From CAWALV01 sp963782965 (lineage in GTDB: Bacteria > Actinomycetota > Actinomycetes > Acidothermales > Acidothermaceae), in NCBI GenBank assembly GCA_963782965.1, contig CAWALV010000002.1, positions 124,001 through 188,000 on the forward strand: DNA of 64,000 nucleotides, read 5' to 3'. Below the pieces are notes generated by a model. The model searched no databases. It saw only the letters and a list, made by a program, of their open reading frames with translations, and was not told where the DNA came from. A program made the position numbers and the translations under genes. Shown here piece by piece: positions 61,651 through 64,000 of the stretch. How positions within the stretch are numbered: position 1 is the stretch's first letter; the number at the start of each line of letters is the position of its first letter.

Positions 61651-61884
61651 ATGTCTGAGATGGACGAACACGTGGCTCGGGAGCACATGCTTGAGTGCAT
61701 TCGAGCGGCCACGTCTGTGCTCACGGCCTACGCTGCCGAGGACAAAATGCCCGGCGACCCGATGTCGGGCGACCCTGAGAGGGCCATCCGTGACGCCATC
61801 GCCCGAGTTGGCCCGATTGGCCTTGCAGGATCATTGGCCGCCGCGGCGATGAAATACCCCGAGTTCGGGGGCCGGTCGAGCTGA
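61651..61884 (+). CDS. Hypothetical protein (77 aa)
   Basis: A small acidic, helical protein (MSEMDEHVAREHMLECIRAA, TSVLTAYAAEDKMPGDPMSG, VGPIGLAGSLAAAAMKYPEF). No family recognised. It starts 37 bases from the divergent DUF6338 gene, implying overlapping promoters. It is the last gene before the right end of the element. Confidence 0.5.
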   Translation: MSEMDEHVAREHMLECIRAATSVLTAYAAEDKMPGDPMSGDPERAIRDAIARVGPIGLAGSLAAAAMKYPEFGGRSS

Positions 61885-62230
61885 CTGCCGATCTTGGCCA
61901 GCGACCAGCCCACGCTGCAGTCGTGCGCGTGAAGGCGGCTAGGTTCGTCGATTCGATCGGGTCGCTGACCGGTGATGTTCGTATCCTCGGAAAGCTCGCA
62001 TTCTCGGCTGCGACCTTCGACATCCGCGGCAAGCCCCACGTGGTCACCAGTCTTCTGCGGTCCCCTGGTCAGCGATGTCGCACAACGCTGCCGGGAGGAG
62101 CCACTCGTGGGCCCGGCGTGGAACAAACGTGGAACAACTCAGGGCCAAAGACGGCCACCACGGGGCTCCCGCGGGCAGATGACGTGATCTTGATGTAGTG
62201 TGAAACCGCAGGTCAGAGGCGGTTTTCGGC
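61885..62230. other. Right-end non-coding region of the element
   Basis: About 350 bases with no supported gene. Near the end, GCAGGTCAGA (62208-62217) is identical to the bases just inside the left attachment site (44544-44553). It could be an integrase arm-type site, but ten bases is a weak match. Confidence 0.4.
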
Positions 62231-62304
62231 TGGAGCGGGTGACGGGAATCGAACCCGCACTGTCAGCTTGGGAAGCTGATGTTCTGCCATTGAACTACAC
62301 CCGC
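62231..62304 (-). tRNA. tRNA-Gly (anticodon CCC)
   Basis: It folds as a full cloverleaf on the minus strand: acceptor GCGGGTG/CACCCGC, D-arm GTTC/GAAC, anticodon stem TCAGC/GCTGA with loop TTCCCAA (anticodon CCC at 62270-62272), and T-arm with loop TTCGATT. TCCA is encoded at the 3' end. The 3' half from the anticodon loop (62232-62275) is duplicated at 44500-44543, so this is the integration target, restored by the element and forming the attR side. Confidence 0.95.
62232..62275 (-). repeat. Right attachment site (attR) within tRNA-Gly
   Basis: A 44-base direct repeat identical to attL at 44500-44543, covering the tRNA from the anticodon loop to the CC of CCA. Confidence 0.93.
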
Positions 62305-62393
62305 GCGCCAGCCCAGGCGGTCAACCAGCCACCGACCCCGAGCCGAACGACGCGCCTACTGTACCGGCGCCAACCCGCGGCCAGGAACCACGC

Positions 62394-64000
62394 TCACGCC
62401 GAGGCCAGGTCCCGCGAAACGCCGACTTCCCCGCCCCCGCTGGCCCCGCCGCCGCCAAGCCCGCCAGCCACGCCACCGCCAACCGCACCGGCCGCGCCAA
62501 GCCCGCCTGCCCCGCCGGCCACCTCGACCCGGTCCTTGCCGGCGTCCTTCGCGCGGTACATCGCGACGTCCGCAGCGTGCAGCACCTCGTCGGCCGTCGC
62601 CGTGCCGGCGTACGCGATCCCCACGCTGACCGTCACCAGGTACCGCACGCCGGCGAACGTGATCGGCTCGTGCATCACCTGCGCGATCCGCTCGGCGACC
62701 CGCCGCGCAACGTCTCGGTCGGACGCCGACCCCGCCGCGCCACCTGCCCCCGCCGCGCCACCTGCCCCCGCCGCGCCACCTGCACCCCGCCGCGCCACCT
62801 GACCCCGCCGCGCCACCTGCCCCCGCCGCGCCGCCTGGCGACTCCGCCCCGCCGCCAGGCACAGCCACATCCGCCCCAGCCCCGACGCCGGCCTGCTCGC
62901 TGCGACTCCACGGATCGACGATGACCACGAACTCGTCCCCGCCCGCCCGCGCCACCACGTCGTCCTTGCGCAGCACGCCGCGCAACCGGCGCGCGGTCTC
63001 GATGAGCACGGCATCACCCGCCGCGTGGCCGCCAGTGTCGTTGACCTGCTTGAACCCATCCAGGTCGCAGAACAGGACGGCGAGTTCCCGCCCGTCCCGC
63101 CGCGACTGCGCGAGCGCGTCGGCCAGCCGTTGCACGAGATGCGCGCGGTTCGGCAACCCGGTGAGCGGATCGTGTTCGGCGGCGTGCCGCAACCGGTCCT
63201 CGGCGTCGACGACGTCGGTGACGTCGCGCACCACCGACAACACCTCGACGACCCGGCCGTTCTCATCGCGACGGAACGGCGTCGAGCGGCGGTTCAGCCA
63301 TCGCCACCCGCCGTCCGCGTGCCAGCCGCGATAACGCACCTGCACGACCTCGCCGTCGTTCCGCGCCACCACCTCGGCCGTCGCGTCGAGCAGCTTCGGC
63401 TCGTCGGCGGGGTGCACGAGGTCGGCGAGCGCGTTGCGGCCGAGTGCTTCGAGCTCTTCGGTCGTGGCGCCGAGCAGCGTCTTGCCGCGCGAACCGTAGA
63501 TCACCGCGCCCGTCGCCACGTCGCTGACGTAGGTGTAGTCGGGGCTCGCAGTCAGGACGGCGTCGAGGAACGCCGTCGCTCGCTGCGCCGCTTCGGTCGC
63601 CTGGCGCACCTCGGTGACGTCCATGACCGTGCCGCGTGCGCGCCGCGGTTGCCCGTCGTCGTCCAGATCGACCTCGATCATGCAGCGCAGCACCCGCGGC
63701 GACCCGTCGTCCGCGCGCGTGATCCTGCACTCGAACGGGTGGACGCCGCCGGTGCGGCAGGCGTGGTCCCACCACGCAAGGTACGGTTCGCGGTCGGCCT
63801 CGACGACAAGGGACGGCGTGGCGCCGGGTACGAACCCGTCGACCTCGGTGCCCCACAGCACGGCAAGTTGCGCCGAGTACGTCCAGTCGCCGGTGACGAA
63901 GTCATGGTCGAAGCTGCCGACCTGACCCAACCGCTGGGCCTCGACGAGACGTCGGTGCTCCTCCGCCAGCTCGCGCGCCGCCGCTCGCTCGGCGCTGAGG
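62394..64000 (-). pseudogene. PAS-GGDEF diguanylate cyclase with repeat insertion, frameshifted, 5' end outside window
   Basis: The frame is open to the window edge. Two PAS/PAC sensor modules are visible (LGQVGSFDHDFVTGDWTYSA, then VLTASPDYTYVSDVATGAVI). The GGDEF domain follows: HDPLTGLPNRAHLVQRLADA, FCDLDGFKQVNDTGGHAAGD and the intact active site ARAGGDEFVVI. Directly after that active-site strand a Gly/Ala-rich insert of about 50 residues is encoded by 18-base repeats. At about 62780 one repeat has an extra base, and the rest of the domain (RVAERIAQVMHEPITFAGVR, VSVGIAYAGTATADEVLHAA, DVAMYRAKDAGKDRVEV) lies in another frame, ending at 62394 after another Gly-rich tail. The protein would make cyclic di-GMP if the frame were restored. 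Confidence 0.85.
62728..62833. repeat. 18-base tandem repeat inside the GGDEF coding region
   Basis: About six copies of a CCCCGCCGCGCCACCTG core, with one variable leading base. Five are 18 bases long (in frame), but the fourth is 19 because of an extra C/A, and this coincides with the frame change of the gene. Replication slippage or a sequencing slip in the array would both produce this. Confidence 0.8.

Larger units (their letters stand above)
44500..62275. mobile_element. Integrative (probably mobilisable) element in tRNA-Gly(CCC), about 17.7 kb
   Basis: It is bounded by the 44-bp direct repeat at 44500-44543 and 62232-62275, with the functional tRNA at the right end. A tyrosine integrase gene starts 125 bases inside the left end. 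Cargo in order: membrane protein, 271-residue unknown protein, SIR2 giant protein, AbiE-like toxin-antitoxin, small protein, coupled 27-codon ORF, TraA relaxase, excisionase, tmRNA-like fragment, dead second integrase, small proteins and a DUF6338 membrane protein. There is no FtsK/TraB translocase, type IV secretion gene or replication initiator, so transfer would need a helper. The element is mosaic, with parts of at least two integrase systems. Confidence 0.9.

Noticed and set aside
62200..62802. Plus-strand reading frame beginning with RVTGIEPALSAWEADVLPLN
   Set aside because: This peptide is the antisense translation of the tRNA-Gly gene; the rest is Pro/Ala/Thr-rich antisense of the GGDEF gene.
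62728..62833. Array of 18-bp repeats considered as CRISPR
   Set aside because: No unique spacers between the units; it is a plain tandem repeat within a coding region.

Overview
The DNA is uniformly GC-rich, uses many GTG starts, and carries families typical of Actinomycetota: a SigE-type ECF sigma factor, a glutaminase-STAS-cNMP fusion, an actinobacterial TraA (MobF) relaxase, and carbohydrate ABC operons under ROK or LacI control. I place it as a chromosomal contig of a soil-type actinomycete and cannot name a genus.

Layout. 1-6943 (minus strand): a frameshifted RibD/DHFR-like reductase at the edge, a secreted S53 peptidase, and a tight four-gene acyl-CoA operon (SDR, amidohydrolase, acyl-CoA ligase, MaoC hydratase) with a MarR gene upstream. 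7018-14661: a secreted alpha/beta hydrolase, small proteins, an ECF sigma factor with a membrane partner, a broken glutaminase fusion, and an HTH/DUF4097 pair. 14882-22021: signalling (SpoIIE phosphatase, convergent response regulator and histidine kinase), a membrane protein and an MMPL transporter. 22037-42293: a sugar-utilisation district with a ROK glucokinase, one ABC importer operon (ROK repressor, two permeases, lipoprotein, GH13, GH15-like, GH31), and a second importer divergent from a GH63-like hydrolase and a LacI regulator. Between them lie a copper-type operator with a CPVCNK membrane protein, a methyltransferase remnant and kynureninase. 42579-44253: a Phd/RelE toxin-antitoxin pair, a lipoprotein and a G1-peptidase-like fragment.

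44500-62275 is an integrative element of about 17.7 kb in a tRNA-Gly(CCC) gene. A 44-bp direct repeat of the 3' half of the tRNA bounds it, with the intact tRNA at the right end. It carries a frameshifted tyrosine integrase at the left end, a giant SIR2 protein (defence candidate), an unknown divergent 271-residue protein, an AbiE-like type IV toxin-antitoxin locus behind a 25-bp palindrome, a TraA relaxase-helicase translationally coupled to a 27-codon ORF, and an excisionase. It also holds the ruin of a second element: a tmRNA-like 3' end next to a dead integrase. I see no conjugation translocase or replication initiator, so it looks mobilisable rather than self-transmissible. Beyond it is a PAS-GGDEF protein cut by the right edge.

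Eight otherwise well-preserved genes show a single frame break, inside and outside the element. That density suggests either indel errors in the assembly or real decay; read depth would decide. The dead integrase, the cupin remnant and the methyltransferase remnant carry additional lesions and look genuinely decayed.
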